Shown here: in pieces, positions 23,641 to 37,048 of the stretch | How positions within the stretch are numbered: position 1 is the first letter of the stretch | How the letters are laid out: each line of letters begins with the position of its first letter | From: Euglena gracilis | Taxonomy: Eukaryota > Euglenida > Euglenophyceae > Euglenales | Direction: 5' to 3' | DNA: 64,000 bases | NCBI GenBank assembly: GCA_039621445.1 | Contig: CP154954.1 | Location: forward strand, 71,266,150 to 71,330,149 | The notes under the pieces: generated by a model | The model's input: only the letters and a program-made list of their open reading frames with translations | Told to the model about the DNA's origin: nothing | Databases searched by the model: none | Translations under genes and position numbers: made by a program

Positions 23641-23832
23641 CCTGGGCAGGATCTTGTACAGGCGGAACTCCCCGAAGCCGAAGCTCTGCCCCTTTGGCTG
23701 GTACACCAGCTGGAAGTAGGGGTTGGGCTGGCGGGCGGCCAGGCACGCCAGCTGCTTGGCGCGGGGCAGCGGCGGCGGCGGGTCGCCGTCCTCCCCGGAG
23801 TCCACCATCGCCGGCCACACCGGCCCACTTGG
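23641..23832 (-). CDS. DPY19: DPY19 exon 19 (C-terminal)
   Basis: 64 codons, acceptor CCCCAACAG, donor GTGCGT. Reads ...[12 protein letters not shown]..., [13 protein letters not shown] and FRLYKILPR, matching the family C-terminus (KPHFTTVF...YKVL). Reading through instead of splicing would run into the TATG microsatellite. Confidence 0.8.
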
Positions 23833-26082
23833 CTGTTGGGGTGGGGGGGGGAGACCGCCCCGGGAAACTGTGGCCTCGCAGGTCAGGCAGTACCGGGGAC
23901 CCTGAGAAACACACCGGGGCCGGTACCAGGGATCCTGATGGTTTTCAGGGCTGGAATCTGACACGTTCTCGGGCACGATCGTTCCCCAGAAGGGGGGAGG
24001 TCAGGGGTGGAAAAAGTTGCCACCGCACATGTGTTCACATTCTTCTTTTCACGGTGCAAAAAAATGGTGTCACCGAGGGGGGTTCACCGAGAGGATTGAT
24101 ATCCCAGAGGCTATCAATACGGGACATCAACTTTGAGGCCAGGTAATTTTCAACCGTGTCAGGAAAAAATAGCCACCGGGAGGCACACTGTGGGAATCTT
24201 GCCAAGGTCGTCTCTTTCTTACCTCCCCCTTGTTGAAAACCTGGGTATGGACCAGGGGGCGTTGCTCAGACACGGGGAAATGGAAAAATAGGAAAATGAA
24301 TGAACGGAAAAAATTCCCGCACTTTGCACCTCGCTTCGAACTAAAAAGGAATAATTCCCCTTATTTTAGAGGTCCACTATTGAACTTACAAGCGTATGGA
24401 TACAAAAAAAAACACTATCTCACCAAATCAGGCTTCAAAATTCGAAAATATCTGAATATCTGAGAAATATCTCACAAAAACACAGAAAAATAAGCCTCCC
24501 GGAGAAAATGACCTTTAAAAAGATAGGTAAGTGCCAGGGGGATGCTTAGACAAGGAAGGAGGCACTTACCTCTGAACTCTGCCAGAAACAAAATAAGGGA
24601 CTTCACTGATTGTGTAAGTCAGGGAAACATAAAGAGGCTTGAGTGGGTCGGTGGGCGAGTAGCCATCGCTGTCACACACGATGCAGTTGTCGAGGAAATA
24701 CTCCGCCCCGTACCCCGTCAGGATGCGGTGGACGTCCTGCAGTTTCCGCCGAGCATAGAAGTGGGACACCATGTAGTACTTGTGCCCTGGACAGGGCCGG
24801 TGCGGGAAGGAAGGGGCTTCCTGGGAGGGCAAATGGAGGCGTGAAATCCACAACAAAAAAAAAGCGAAAAATGCAAAAAAAATGCAAAAAATTAAAAAAA
24901 TAAAAAAATGCTACAAATGAAAAAATGCAAAAAAAAATGCAAAAATGCAAAAAAAAACAACTTAAATTGCATGTAAATTAATTTAGGAAATCCTCAATTT
25001 TTGAAATCTGACGAGGAAATTTTTTCTTTTTTTTTCTTTCCGATGAGGAAATCTTTTCACTGCATAATGCATGTTTGGACATGGAATTTTTTATCACTTT
25101 TTTTGCCAAGAAGAGTCTGAGTTGACGAACTCCGAGAGGAGGAGGTGCTTGGAGTTTTCTGGAATGTCAGCCATGTAAACACTACCTGGTGCCTGTCTGT
25201 GCTGGTGCCTGCCTGGTCGTGGGCCAAAAATGCCCCAAAATGGGCTTTTCTGTGCTTTTTTTTTTCCCGCCCTTGGATGCCGGATTTCCTTGGCTGATTG
25301 CCCAGGCATTTTTGGCTCCCGTGTGCTCCCCGGGGGTATTTTTGCCCAGGCCTCCCCCGCGTGGGATTGGCCATGCCTTGAAATTGAGCCCTGGCCAAGA
25401 AACAGAAATACACCACTTTTTTGGAGAAAAAAATGCAAAGAAACGAAAAACCAAAAAAAAATGCCACACCAAAACAAAAGAAATGCGTTGCAACTTGCAG
25501 TTCCGTTACACCCCCCTGAAGATTTCCGCAAGCGTGTGCGCCCCCACCCCCGCAAGGGAAGCCCGAATCAGCCAGTCCAAGCCGGGGCAACAGGACTTCC
25601 TGGGCCCGTCCACCAACACGGGCCCAAGGTGGCAACCTCAAAGGGTGGAACACCCTCCCTCGGGGGCAGGGAGGGAGGTATTGGTTTTGGGTGAGGGACA
25701 GTTGGCTCGGAGAACTCCCGGGCGCAGCCCTGGATGCGCGCCGCGGTCCTCGTAGTGGGGGTGGACGATGGAGCGCCGGCCAGTGCTGAGGCGCAGCATG
25801 GCGGACATGATCATCTCCGACCCGATCACGGCGTCGGGGAGGGGGCGGCCCGTCGGCTGGCAGCCGATTGATGCCCCCCCCCCCCGTCGCAAAACTGTCA
25901 CCTGACTGACGGGTCCGGCGGTGCATCCGACGCCCTTTCTGTCCAGGCAACGTTCTTTCCTTTGCAGACCCCTGACAACGTCCTGTTCGGGTAGGTCGGC
26001 CGAAAGCGGGACCCTGAAAATTTCCAGGGACTCTAACGAATGGAAATTTCCCAGGGGGCTGGTGGTCAACAAAGTGTGTGTT

Positions 26083-26126
<44 letters not shown>

Positions 26127-29100
26127 CGGGGCTCAAAAAAAAATAAGGGGGTGATGTAACCAAGCACTCGGTCACGCGGGTAACGCGTGACCAGGGCGGG
26201 CCCCTGGCGGGCGGGGTGTTCTTCCGGATCCATTTGAACAGGTCGCGCATGGAGGTCCGCTCCGTCACCAGCTCCGCGGTGTACTTCTCCCGCAGCCAAG
26301 CGAACTGGTTGGCAGGGCAGAAGGCACGGGCCCAAAAATTTTCACACATTTTTGTCATTTCAATTTTTTTTAGGCACCCGTGTGCGTGTGGGTGTGGGCG
26401 ATTTCGCCAATGGGGGCGACAATTTTTGCAATACCTCGGCCATGAGCATCATTATAGTTAGTGCCAGCGCAGCGCTGTGACACAAGATGACAGGATTTTT
26501 CAAAGATGGGGGGTACCCCCTGGGAGGGCGGGGGGACCCCTCCCAACCCGGGCCGTAAAAAATGAAATACCTGGCTGTTGCCCTGGGTGTGTGGCCCCTC
26601 CTCCAGGGGGGGGGGGGGTTGACCCAACCAACCCCTCCAACCTTTCTGTTTCTGTTTCAAGTTTCTGCTTGACCTCTTGGGGCATTCAGCCTTTCATCCG
26701 CATGGAGACCAAAAGAGCAGGACGTTGAGAGGGTGGGTGACAGGGAGAGCGAGAATTGTCAGCCACATGCCTGACGCCGATGGTCCCCAGCACGATGGCC
26801 GCCAGCATCACCGTGTGCACCGCCGCCTTCCACCCCCAGCTGCGGAGCCACGGCGCCCACCTCTGCAGCGGGGCCCACAGCACGTCCGACGGCAGCAGCC
26901 CGACTGCGGGCGAGGTCGGCGCAGTGAGGGCTTCCTGGAAAGAGGACAAGAGGGGAAGGGAGGACCAGAAGAGCTTGTTTGAAAGAAAACAAGTATAGGT
27001 ATATCTGACTATATGCGAATATATTCATATATAATCTTGTATAAAATAGACAAATATATCTTGTAAAAAAATACACACTTGATAGGTAAATGAAAAATCA
27101 TGTTCATTAGTAATTGGGGGATACATATATGTACACACACATTAGATAGAAATATGGAATATATGCATACATACACATAAACTTCATTAGATTGTCTGTT
27201 TTATAAAAATTATAAATAGATTAAATTATAAATAAAAAAATATAAATATTTAATGAATTAATGACATTATGATTTTTTAACATCTCGTTTATAATTATAA
27301 ATTGATATTTTCATATTGGGGGGGAAATTAAGACCTTGGTGAAGGTTTTATTGGGGTCATTTTTGGGTGGGAAAATCAAACTCCCGATACCGAAATCGGA
27401 TATGTTCTCCAACATGTTTTTGCAGTCATTCTGCTCAATATGTACCGATTTTTCACAGAGTTCTTTCGCTCAAAAATGCACATGGGTCTGTCTGTGGAAA
27501 GAACACCATATCTCTCTTGACCCGTAAAGTTGATGAGACACTCGCATTGGGCATTGGCCCCCCATGCCTCCGTTGCGAGCTGCCTCGGGCAGGATGCAGA
27601 GGGCTGGAGTCCACAGCCCCCGCAGGCGGGAGATCAACGCGCACAGCACCGTGTACTGGAGGGCCATGCCGCGGGTAGGCTGAAGTTACCCAACCAGGGG
27701 GGGGGGCAAGGTGGTGGTAAAAAGGGCCCACTGCAGGTGACACCGGTACCCGCCGGCACGCAGTGGAGGAGTAGGCCCCTTACCACCCCGAGGACCTCTT
27801 GGGAACGAAATCGAGCAGCAACAGAAGCAGCAGCAGCAGCAGCATCCAGAAAGGGGAGCCGAAAACCCAAGGGGGAGGGGAAGGGCAAGGAAAACACAAA
27901 ACGGAAGTTTGAAGTCCCAGTGAATATGGGGTCAGACAATTATTGGGAGTTGCTCCGAAGAAAGGGCCAGAAGCGGAATGCAGCGCCAGGCCTTAAACCA
28001 GACAGAAGCCAAAGTGCATCTAAGGGGGGGGGGGGCAAGGATGAATGGGAAGCCTTGAGGGGGGAGGGGGACCCCCCTCAAGGCTGGACCCCCACCCCAA
28101 CAAAACGGTAAGGGGCCAGGAAGATTTTCGGTTTTGTTGACGGACAAACGGCCGGATACCAATCCGAAATTGTAGAAGAACTCTTGATTTTTCTTTGAGA
28201 ATAAATCCAAAAATGATCATTTTTGAACTTTTTTGAACAAAATTTCATGTGATGATTTTTCTTCACGTGAAAATATGAAAACACCCAAATGCTCAAAAGT
28301 GAAGAAAATGGGCATTTTTGCTCGTTTTTCAAAAATTTTGTTAGTTTTGAACCTGCCAAGGGGGGGTCTGGATACCCCTCCCAACATCCGACTCCCCTAC
28401 CACCTCAAAACCGAAGGCTTCCCATCATCCCTGGGGGGGGGTCGGAACTGGGAGTGCCCCGGGGTGCCTTCCATTACCCCCCCTCCCGGTTGGTATGGTA
28501 TTTATGGTATGGTACTCATGGTTGCATTATTGTATTCCTGCCTGGCTCTGCCCAGAAAACATGGCCGAAGATGATTCTTTTCAGGTGTGTTTTCGCCCAG
28601 TTTCCAGGTTTTTGGTCACGTGCCCAAACACCCCGCCGGTCGGATATGGGTACCTGAGTGCCGGCCCACAGGCGGGCAACCCCCCCCCCCATTGGTTGCA
28701 CTGAGGCTTCTTGCCTGTTTATGGCGGGCACCCGCTCGGGGGTCAGCAACGAATTAAACTTCCGCCTGGCCGAGGTGGCACACTGCCCCGCGGGAGGGCA
28801 GGGTCGTCGGGGCCGTACCGGGCCCAGCGACCCGCGCCGGCGAAGCGTTTGGGGACCCTCCGATTTCGATTCAAAAAGCAACGGATGGCGGATTGGACGC
28901 GAAACCACTTTTCTCTCGAGGCCTTCCTCTCCTGACAGGTCCGCCGGTACAATGCGCGGCAATGATCTCGGGGAGGCCTTGCGCGGTAGACTGTCGTCAT
29001 TTGTACAGGATTTGGAGGTCCCAAAATTACTGCCAAATTATTATTATTCTGACTATTCATTTGTATTTCTATTGTTACTGTGGTTATTGTTGTTGTTGTT

Positions 29101-32100
29101 ATTATTTGTTGTAGTTGTGGTGTGGTGGTGGTGGTGGTGGTGGTGGTGGTGGCAATGGTGGTGGCAATAGTGGTAGTAGCCGTAGTAGTATAGCCGTGGC
29201 AGCATTAATACAGAGGTTTAAGACCCGAGAGGGGGGTCCTGACCCCACCCTCTGGGGGACCCCCCCCGGGGGGGCTCGGGGGCACCCACTGTTGGGGGGT
29301 CAAATTATTTGGGGTCCAGAAAATATTTTCGGCGCTTTGTGCCAAAATTGAAGCGCCCGACCCCCCCCCCCCTCAGCAGGGGGCTCAGGCGGGTCCCCCA
29401 GGTCACGAACTTAAAAAAATTCTCTGTAGTAATACTAATAGCAGATGCAGCAGCAGCAGTTGTAGTGGTCTTGCTGCTGCTGCTGCTGCTGTGATATTAC
29501 TATTATTATTGTTCCACAACCGAGCCCTGTTAGCAAACCCCCAGAATGGATCCATTAGGATTCCCTGAGGCCAAATGTGGACCATGGCTGGAGTTGAGCC
29601 CTCCCGGGGGGAACTGTGGAACCTTGAGCAGACGCCGGAGTGCCAAGGAGAACGCAGGGGACACTGGTCAGAGAAAAGATCGACCAGGATGTGCAGGCCA
29701 ACGACTAGCGCGACGAGGGCAGTGAAGACGAGGAGCCCCGTCTGGGCGAGCTCACCGGCAAGGCACCCCATCTGGAGGTGAGATTTTTCTCAAACAGGGA
29801 TATGAATGTTATTATAACATGAAATATTAAGAAAATGTATAATTCTTGTTATTATTGAATACCAACAAAATAAAAAATAAAAATGAAATAAAATAAAAAT
29901 TTAACCCAGAACATGGTAAAAGCGCAAAAAAAGGGAAATAATTGTCTGTGCGTCAGTGGCCACGGGGCGCCCTGAGGGCGGTACACCTGCGTCGGCAGGC
30001 CCCGGTACCCGTCAATGCGGAGGTAGAGGGATGTGTGAAAGTCAGTGAACGTGCCTCGCTTCGCCTTGACGAGGTTGGGCATGTGGTCGATCGCAGAGCT
30101 TGGGGGACCTTTTGACCAGTTTCACTTACTTGATTGCATTATCGGATTTTGCGTAAAAATGACATTTGGGGTGTTACAGAACGACCAGTAAAAATCTCAG
30201 CATGAACCTTGCACCTTGAATGTTACTAAAAACCAGCATTTTGTTGCTTGGTTGGGCGGTGCTCCCGGGGTTATAATTGCAAAGCAAAACGGGGCTCACA
30301 TGTTTACACCATCATTTGGTCAAATTACATAGGTTGTTGGGGCACACTGGTGAGTTTCCCCTTTGCTCAATTTTTTTATGGGTGCAGAGGGAGGTATGTT
30401 GTTCGGGTTGCGGAAATACCATGCCGGGGGGGGGGGGGGATTTCGGGGGGGCACACTGTTGGGGGGTTTTCAAACAATCACCTTGGGGGGGGTAGTTGAA
30501 CATTGGGGGATGGCAAGAGGTTTCAAAATTAGACTGGGCACAACCAGGCATCCACGACTTTGATTCCACAAGGAACCAAATACTGTGCACCGCCTCACCT
30601 GTTTCCCTTCAATGCATTTTCCTGCAACCACTGGTCCTCGTCTCTGTGAATTCAATGTCTTTTTAAGAATAATGGTATCCTATATGTGGTCCCCCCGCTG
30701 TTCATTTTTACATAAGACAAAATAATATCCCCCAAACGCTCGGCGAATTAACCTGGATGACAAAAGATTAGTGCTGGAAAAATCGACCGTTTCCGCCAAA
30801 ACGGTCGAGGTAAATGGAGGTCCGGTGAGCTTCCAAAATCTCAAAATCGCAAAACATAATTTCTTCATTTGTTCTGCATGTGTGGACATCAAAGACATAA
30901 ATGACATCATCAGATTTGGCAACAGTTCAGTCCACTTTGCATTAAAAATGAGAATTTTTTTGGAAAGATTGACCCCGCAAATTTTGAAAGCCTCCGGACT
31001 AAACCCAATGCAGAGCTCCAAACTCTACAATTCCAACCCCCAACTGTGGCACCCATGCTTTTGGACAACGCGGGCCACCCCGCCAAGCCCTGGGCATCAT
31101 CGTGGATGTCCAACTGCCGCTGCAGCGTGAGGCGCAGCGCGACGGAGGCGGCCAGCACAAGGCCGATGACGACCACGAGCCGCAGCAGCCGCCGGATGCG
31201 ACTCGGCGGGCGCTCGTCGATGGTCGGGGGGAGCCCCGGCCGAATGCAACTGTTGGCGACCAGGTTGGGCGATCAGGTCAGGGGGGAGGGGGGAAGGGCA
31301 GAGGGTGGAGGTTTATTTCAGTTGCTCCGGGGGGGGGGGGTTGGCACCCACCAGAGCGGGGGGAAATATGCAACAAGGCTCCTCAAAATATGCAATGCAA
31401 AAAAATGTAAAAAAGTGCAAAAATACAAAAAAAAGCAAGTTGCATATAAATTCCTTCAGGTGCTTCCTGGGGCTGTACACTTTTCCACTGGAGAGGACCT
31501 AGAAAAATTTCACCTGCTGCAAAAAAGTTGCACCAGCGCTTTGCGAGGATAAGGACGGGGTTTGATTCATTCTTTTCTTGCTAAATTGTTCCCAAAAAAT
31601 GCCAAGAATCAGCATTATCGGAGCTTTGGAATTTGGGCTCTTGGAGCCGCTCACCGGAAAAGGATAGCTCCACTAGCTGGCTACCATTAGACTTTCACAG
31701 GAGGCCGGCTGGAAATTCCACAGGCCGACTTTGGACACGCCACAGTTCAGCCCCCCCCCCCCCCACTGGCACCGACGATGGCGTGAAAAAAACTACTTCG
31801 GTGCCAAACAAAAACTCTTTGACCTCAACAGCAGAAAATGGGGTGACGATGGGGGATGATGGGGGGGCGGGGCGGGGGAGCAACACAAGAGCACTGGTGT
31901 AAGGGGGGGCAGAAGCGAAGATAGTGCCGGCCATCAACAGACAAGAAGCCTTAATGAAACTGGGGGGGGGGTAATGGGACACCCTCACCACCAGGCTAAG
32001 GCTGGGCCGTGACCAACGTCCGCCGTGCCCTCGGGCCGGCCGGGGCTCCGGCAGGAGCAGGGCGGCGAGCCAGCAGCAGAGGGCCAGGCAGGCGTACAGG

Positions 32101-35100
32101 GAGCACGCGGTCATCAGGTTGCCGAAGAGCGCCACGGAGGCGATCAGCACGGCGGCGACAGAGAGGCTGGGGGGGGTCGGGGGATGTCCTTTTTTTTTAA
32201 GGACCCGGGGGGTCCGGGGGGTCCGGGGGGGGGGGGGGCGGAGAGGGCCTGGGGGGGGGGGAGGAGCGGCTCGGGGACCCAATTTCGGTGGGGTCAATTT
32301 TGTGGATCAAAATATTTTCACCGTTTTATGCCGAAAACAGAGGGATACCCCACCTCTGGTGGGGTATACACTCTGCCGACCTCCCACCCTGCCCCCTGGG
32401 GGAGGGGAGCTCGGCCCTGACCTCCCGCACGGGTCACCAAACTTGAAAAAACCTTTGGTCGAGGGAAACGCCAGCAATGTGGAAGGAAGCTCCCCTCCAC
32501 CAGGGCTGTGAGGAAGGCCTGGAGGGGGGTAGTCACCCCACTGCGCCGCGCATAGAACAATTCCTTCTCGGAAAATCAGAAAGAGGAAGAGGTGGGGGGG
32601 GTCGAACCTCCACATCCACCGCCTCTAAGGTTTCCGGGAGCCCTGTTCATCCATCCCCCCACGAAAAGGGCGGACGCACTGGCCAAGCGAGGCACCTTTT
32701 TGCATTCAACGATGCATCCACATGGAAAAGAAGGTGGCTGATGGTTTGAAAGAGGGCAACGCAGAGGGGGGGCATGGCATGGGCATGGCCATGCCATGCC
32801 CATGCCTGGCATGGGCATGGGCCAGGCATGCCCATGCCCCAGCATGGGCATGCCTGGCCCATGCTGGGGCCAGGCATGGACCCAGCCATGCCTGGCCCAA
32901 GGTGTGCACTGCGGCGAGGGACTTGAACTTCCGGCCGGGCAGGTAGTGGGGCCCCAGGGCGAACATGACGAGCAGGGTGGCCAGCTGCAGCATGAGGAGG
33001 GAGGAGGAGAGCTGCCAGCTGACGATGCCGCCAGGGCTGGGGGTCCACGCCACCTTTCGTTTTACGTCAGAAGACCCCCCAGGGGGGCACCCCCCGTGGA
33101 GGCTTCGGTATGGGTTTCCCATCTTCCAAATATGGGTTTCGGCGCGAAATGCTGAATTTTTTTTCTTCAGGAAATGCTCTCGGACGGCCCGTTTTTTGGG
33201 GGGGGGGGGCGGGGGTCCCCTCCCCTGGGGTGTCTCACGCCGGGCGGTTTGGGAGGGTCTTACGGCATTCTCTTCGAAACACAACCACAAATAACGGGTC
33301 CAACGAATGGCATCACTACTGGTGGCAAGCCGAAGGTACTGGCAGACAACGCCTGCAATTTCTACTCAAGCCCCCCCCCCCCGGCAATGTGAGAAAGCAG
33401 ACTGCGTCCCCCCAGGCAAACCCCGACGACGGATTTAGAGAGACAATGGCTCAGTGACGGACGTTAACCTACAGGATGATGCAGAGATGTGAGACAGAAT
33501 TGCAAAAACCACTGGGCATTTCACTAAATTTTGAGCATACGAGCGTGTGTGAAAAACCACGTATTGGAACAGGTTGTGTGCATTTAAAAAAATCGCCACA
33601 TGTTTTTTATTCCCCTTGTGCTTTGGTGCGATATTCTCTCCACATTTTCCGTTTCCAGTGCGGGGACTTTGGGTTGATATCCCACGACAGCGGAACCATG
33701 TCTGAACGCGGGAACCGGAACCGATACGGCGGTACGGCGATGCACACGACAGGAGAGCGGGCTGGCGTGCCTCGCTGCCCAGCGGCCCTGGGCGGAGCCC
33801 ACCAGCAGGCCGAGCATCGTCCACAGCAGCGCCATCGCCAGCCGCGGCCGCTGCCGCTCGTCCAGCTCCAGGTGCGCCGTCAGCACCGCGTACTGCGCCG
33901 CCAGCAGTGGCACCGCAAACGTCTCCCGGAGGGGCACCGGGAACAGGGCTGGCACCTGGTTGCGCGAGAAACTGATCATGTGTGTGCGTGACTTGCATGA
34001 CCTGTGTGCGCGCACGCGCGCGTGTGTGTGCGTGCGTGCGTGCGTGCGCGTGTAAGGCCGCGCGTGCGTGCGTGCATGGGTGTGTGTGGGTCAATATACA
34101 CCCACCGCAGTTTCAACGCGCACGCATGCATGCACACGAGTGAATGTAGGCCCCTGTGATCACTGGCGGATGCGTTCATGCCAATGGCAACCAAAAATGA
34201 AATAAAAAGACACCCGTCACAAAAGATGCGACAAAAAAAAGTGGGGATGCCCGGGCCACCCCCTGGGCTGGTTCCAGGAGCGGGTGAGGTGGTCGTAGTT
34301 CGCGAAGTAGGCCGCGGCGGAGGCGGCGGCGCAGGGGAGGCTGCCGGTGGTGAGCAGCGTGGCGGCGTAGAGGGAGGTCGGGTGCAGCGCCTGCGTTGGG
34401 GAGCAGGCCCGTTCGGGGGGGGGGGGGGGGGGAAATTTCCGCCAAACTGAAACGAAACAAACGGCTCTGCCAGATAACTCTGCCCGCTGCGGAATTGGTG
34501 CATTGATCTTTTTTAAAATGATGACGCCTACCCCTTGCAACATCATTTGGGGATGCCCAAAACAGAATGGGCTAATTTGTCACTTTTCCAAAAAGCACTT
34601 TGGGACCAAAATGCTGTTTTTGCAAAAGGCTTTAACTTATTTCAATGCTTCTGTTCGTTTGACAACAAAAAAAATTATGGCATTTTCAGTGATCATTGTG
34701 CTTTACATCTGCCTGGCAGAAAATTGTTTTATTTTCTAGGTTGCTCCCATCAAAAAGGGGGGGGGTAGGTGCAAAATTATTTGGACGAAACTTTTTCGGC
34801 CGTCCCCCTAAAAATTATTTGGACAAACTTTGCAAAGCTTCAGGGTGTTGAAGCTTACTTGGGAGGTTTATCAACCTGCCTCACCACCTGGCTCATTGTC
34901 TATGTTGGAATTGTTGGAGGCGAAGCAGAGGGAGTGACCAACACCTTCCCCATTTTGAAATCCTGTGCTCTCCTCATCGGCCAGAAACAGACAGCTTCGG
35001 CGGGGGGGGGGGGGGGGTTGCTGGAGAGGATGAAAGATGGGGCCTACACAGGAAGGCGGGCGGGCCGTAGAAGTCGATGGGGAGACGCTGGGTGAGGCAG

Positions 35101-36970
35101 CGGTAGGGACCCAGCGCATACAACCCGACCAGAGGTTTTTCTTTTATGACTCAGGGGGAGGGTCCGAACCCACTCACCGAGTGCCCGTGGGGAAGGGGGG
35201 CGCGGTTGGCCCGGGGGAACCACTTTTGGGCGGTCAACCGTGGGGGCCAAAAATTTCCCCAGCTTTGCGCCGAAAATAGAGGAAAACCCCCGCCTCTGTT
35301 GGGGAACCCACTCGGTCTGCCCCCCCCCCCCATTGGGGGGGGTGGGGGGCTCGGCCGCACTTATGGCCAGTTTCCCACTTGGAGGGGTCCCGCAATCCTT
35401 GGCAAATTTTTGCCCCACAAGATGAGGTTATTTTGAAGACCGGGGGGGTCCGGGGGGCGGTAGCCCCCCCCCCCCCCCCCGGGCGGGCGCCGAAGGCGCC
35501 CGGAACTCCACGGTCAGTGGGTCCTGTGAGTACCGCCCCCCGGTGGGTCCTGGGGGATCCTGGGGGGGGGGTCTTGGGGGGGGGGTCCTGGGGGGTCCTG
35601 GTGGGGAGGGGTCCTGGGGGGGGGGAAACTGGCCATGACTCCTCGGCCGGGACCCGCCCATCCACCCATCACGGGTCACGAAACTTAAAAAAAATCTCTG
35701 AACCCGACCCATTTGCTTTTGCCTAAGGACCCCGGGGGGGGTTCTAGCTGGCCATTTTGATTGCCACTAGGAAAAAGCCACTAGCTACACCCCTGAGACC
35801 TCGCCTCCTCTGGGTCATTGCAACTGTCATCCCTGAAACACCCTGAACAGAACGTGGAAAGCCGGACAAAATTGGAACAACGAAATGGCATTCCACTGCT
35901 TTGAGGTGCCTTCTGGAATAAATCACGATCTCTCTTGGAAAATATATTACAAGCAGTTTACTCAAGGCATAAGATGCAAATGCCGTATGCATGTACACGT
36001 GACAGTAAGAATGGTCATTGGATTCCAACTTCATGGTTCTTTCAGTGATTCCCTAGTCCGGTGGCGTTCATGGCGCGATACGTCCAGCCGAGCAGAAGCT
36101 CCGGGTAGATGGTGAAGCGCTGCAGGGGGTTCACCCGGTTGGGGTACTCCCCGCAAGGGCCGCCTTCAATATCACCCCCAAACGGGCGGGACCCAATCTT
36201 CTGTGTCCCTTGTTGAATGGGTGCGCAGCAGTCAAAACCATGCATAATTTAATTTCTATTAGTTCATTTACTTCAATTTATTTATTTCATACATATTCGT
36301 TTAATTATTTTATACATATTTGTTATTTATTGTTTTTATCATTTATTATTTATTACTCCTATTTGTTTGTGTTTTTTTTTTTAAAGACTCCCAGGGGTCC
36401 CAGTCCAGGGCAGAAGCCCCGTGTTTCTCACGACTGCCACGAGGTCTCGCGCCTACGGATGGTCTCCGGAGAAACGAAACAGAAATACTTTCATGACTCT
36501 GAAAGGTTGCGCGAGCGTTGTAGCAGGATCAAGCCTGGGTGGCACAAGGCACAACCGAGGGCGGAGGAGGGGATGCGAAGGGTGGGAGGGCAGCCAACGG
36601 AATGCCGCAAAACAGCCGCCGGCGGCGACTGGCCGCGGGGCATCTCGAGGCGGCCACCCCGCACCCCGCCAGCCCCAACACCCACACCCGCCCGGACCAC
36701 GCCCCTTGCCCTCGCACTCAGCCCACCCCGGGCAGGGGGGCCCTGGGCCACCGTCTGGTCGTCCAGCAGCTGCCGCGTGGCGTTGGCCAGGGACAGCCGC
36801 CGGTCCGCCACGATCTTGAACCAGAGGTGGGGCACGGCTTGGTGGGGGTGGAGGGGGGGCATTTGCCGCAGACTCAGTGCCCACAGAGCTCAAAGAAGTC
36901 ACATTCACAAATCCACAAAAAAAATTCACATTCAAAAATCCACATTTTGACATTTGCCGGAAATCATCCA

Positions 36971-37048
<78 letters not shown>

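Noticed and set aside
25057-26358. 433-codon minus-strand ORF
   Set aside because: It runs through DPY19 exons 16-17 and their introns in mixed frames, including a (GT)n tract. Homology shows that only the short exons are coding.
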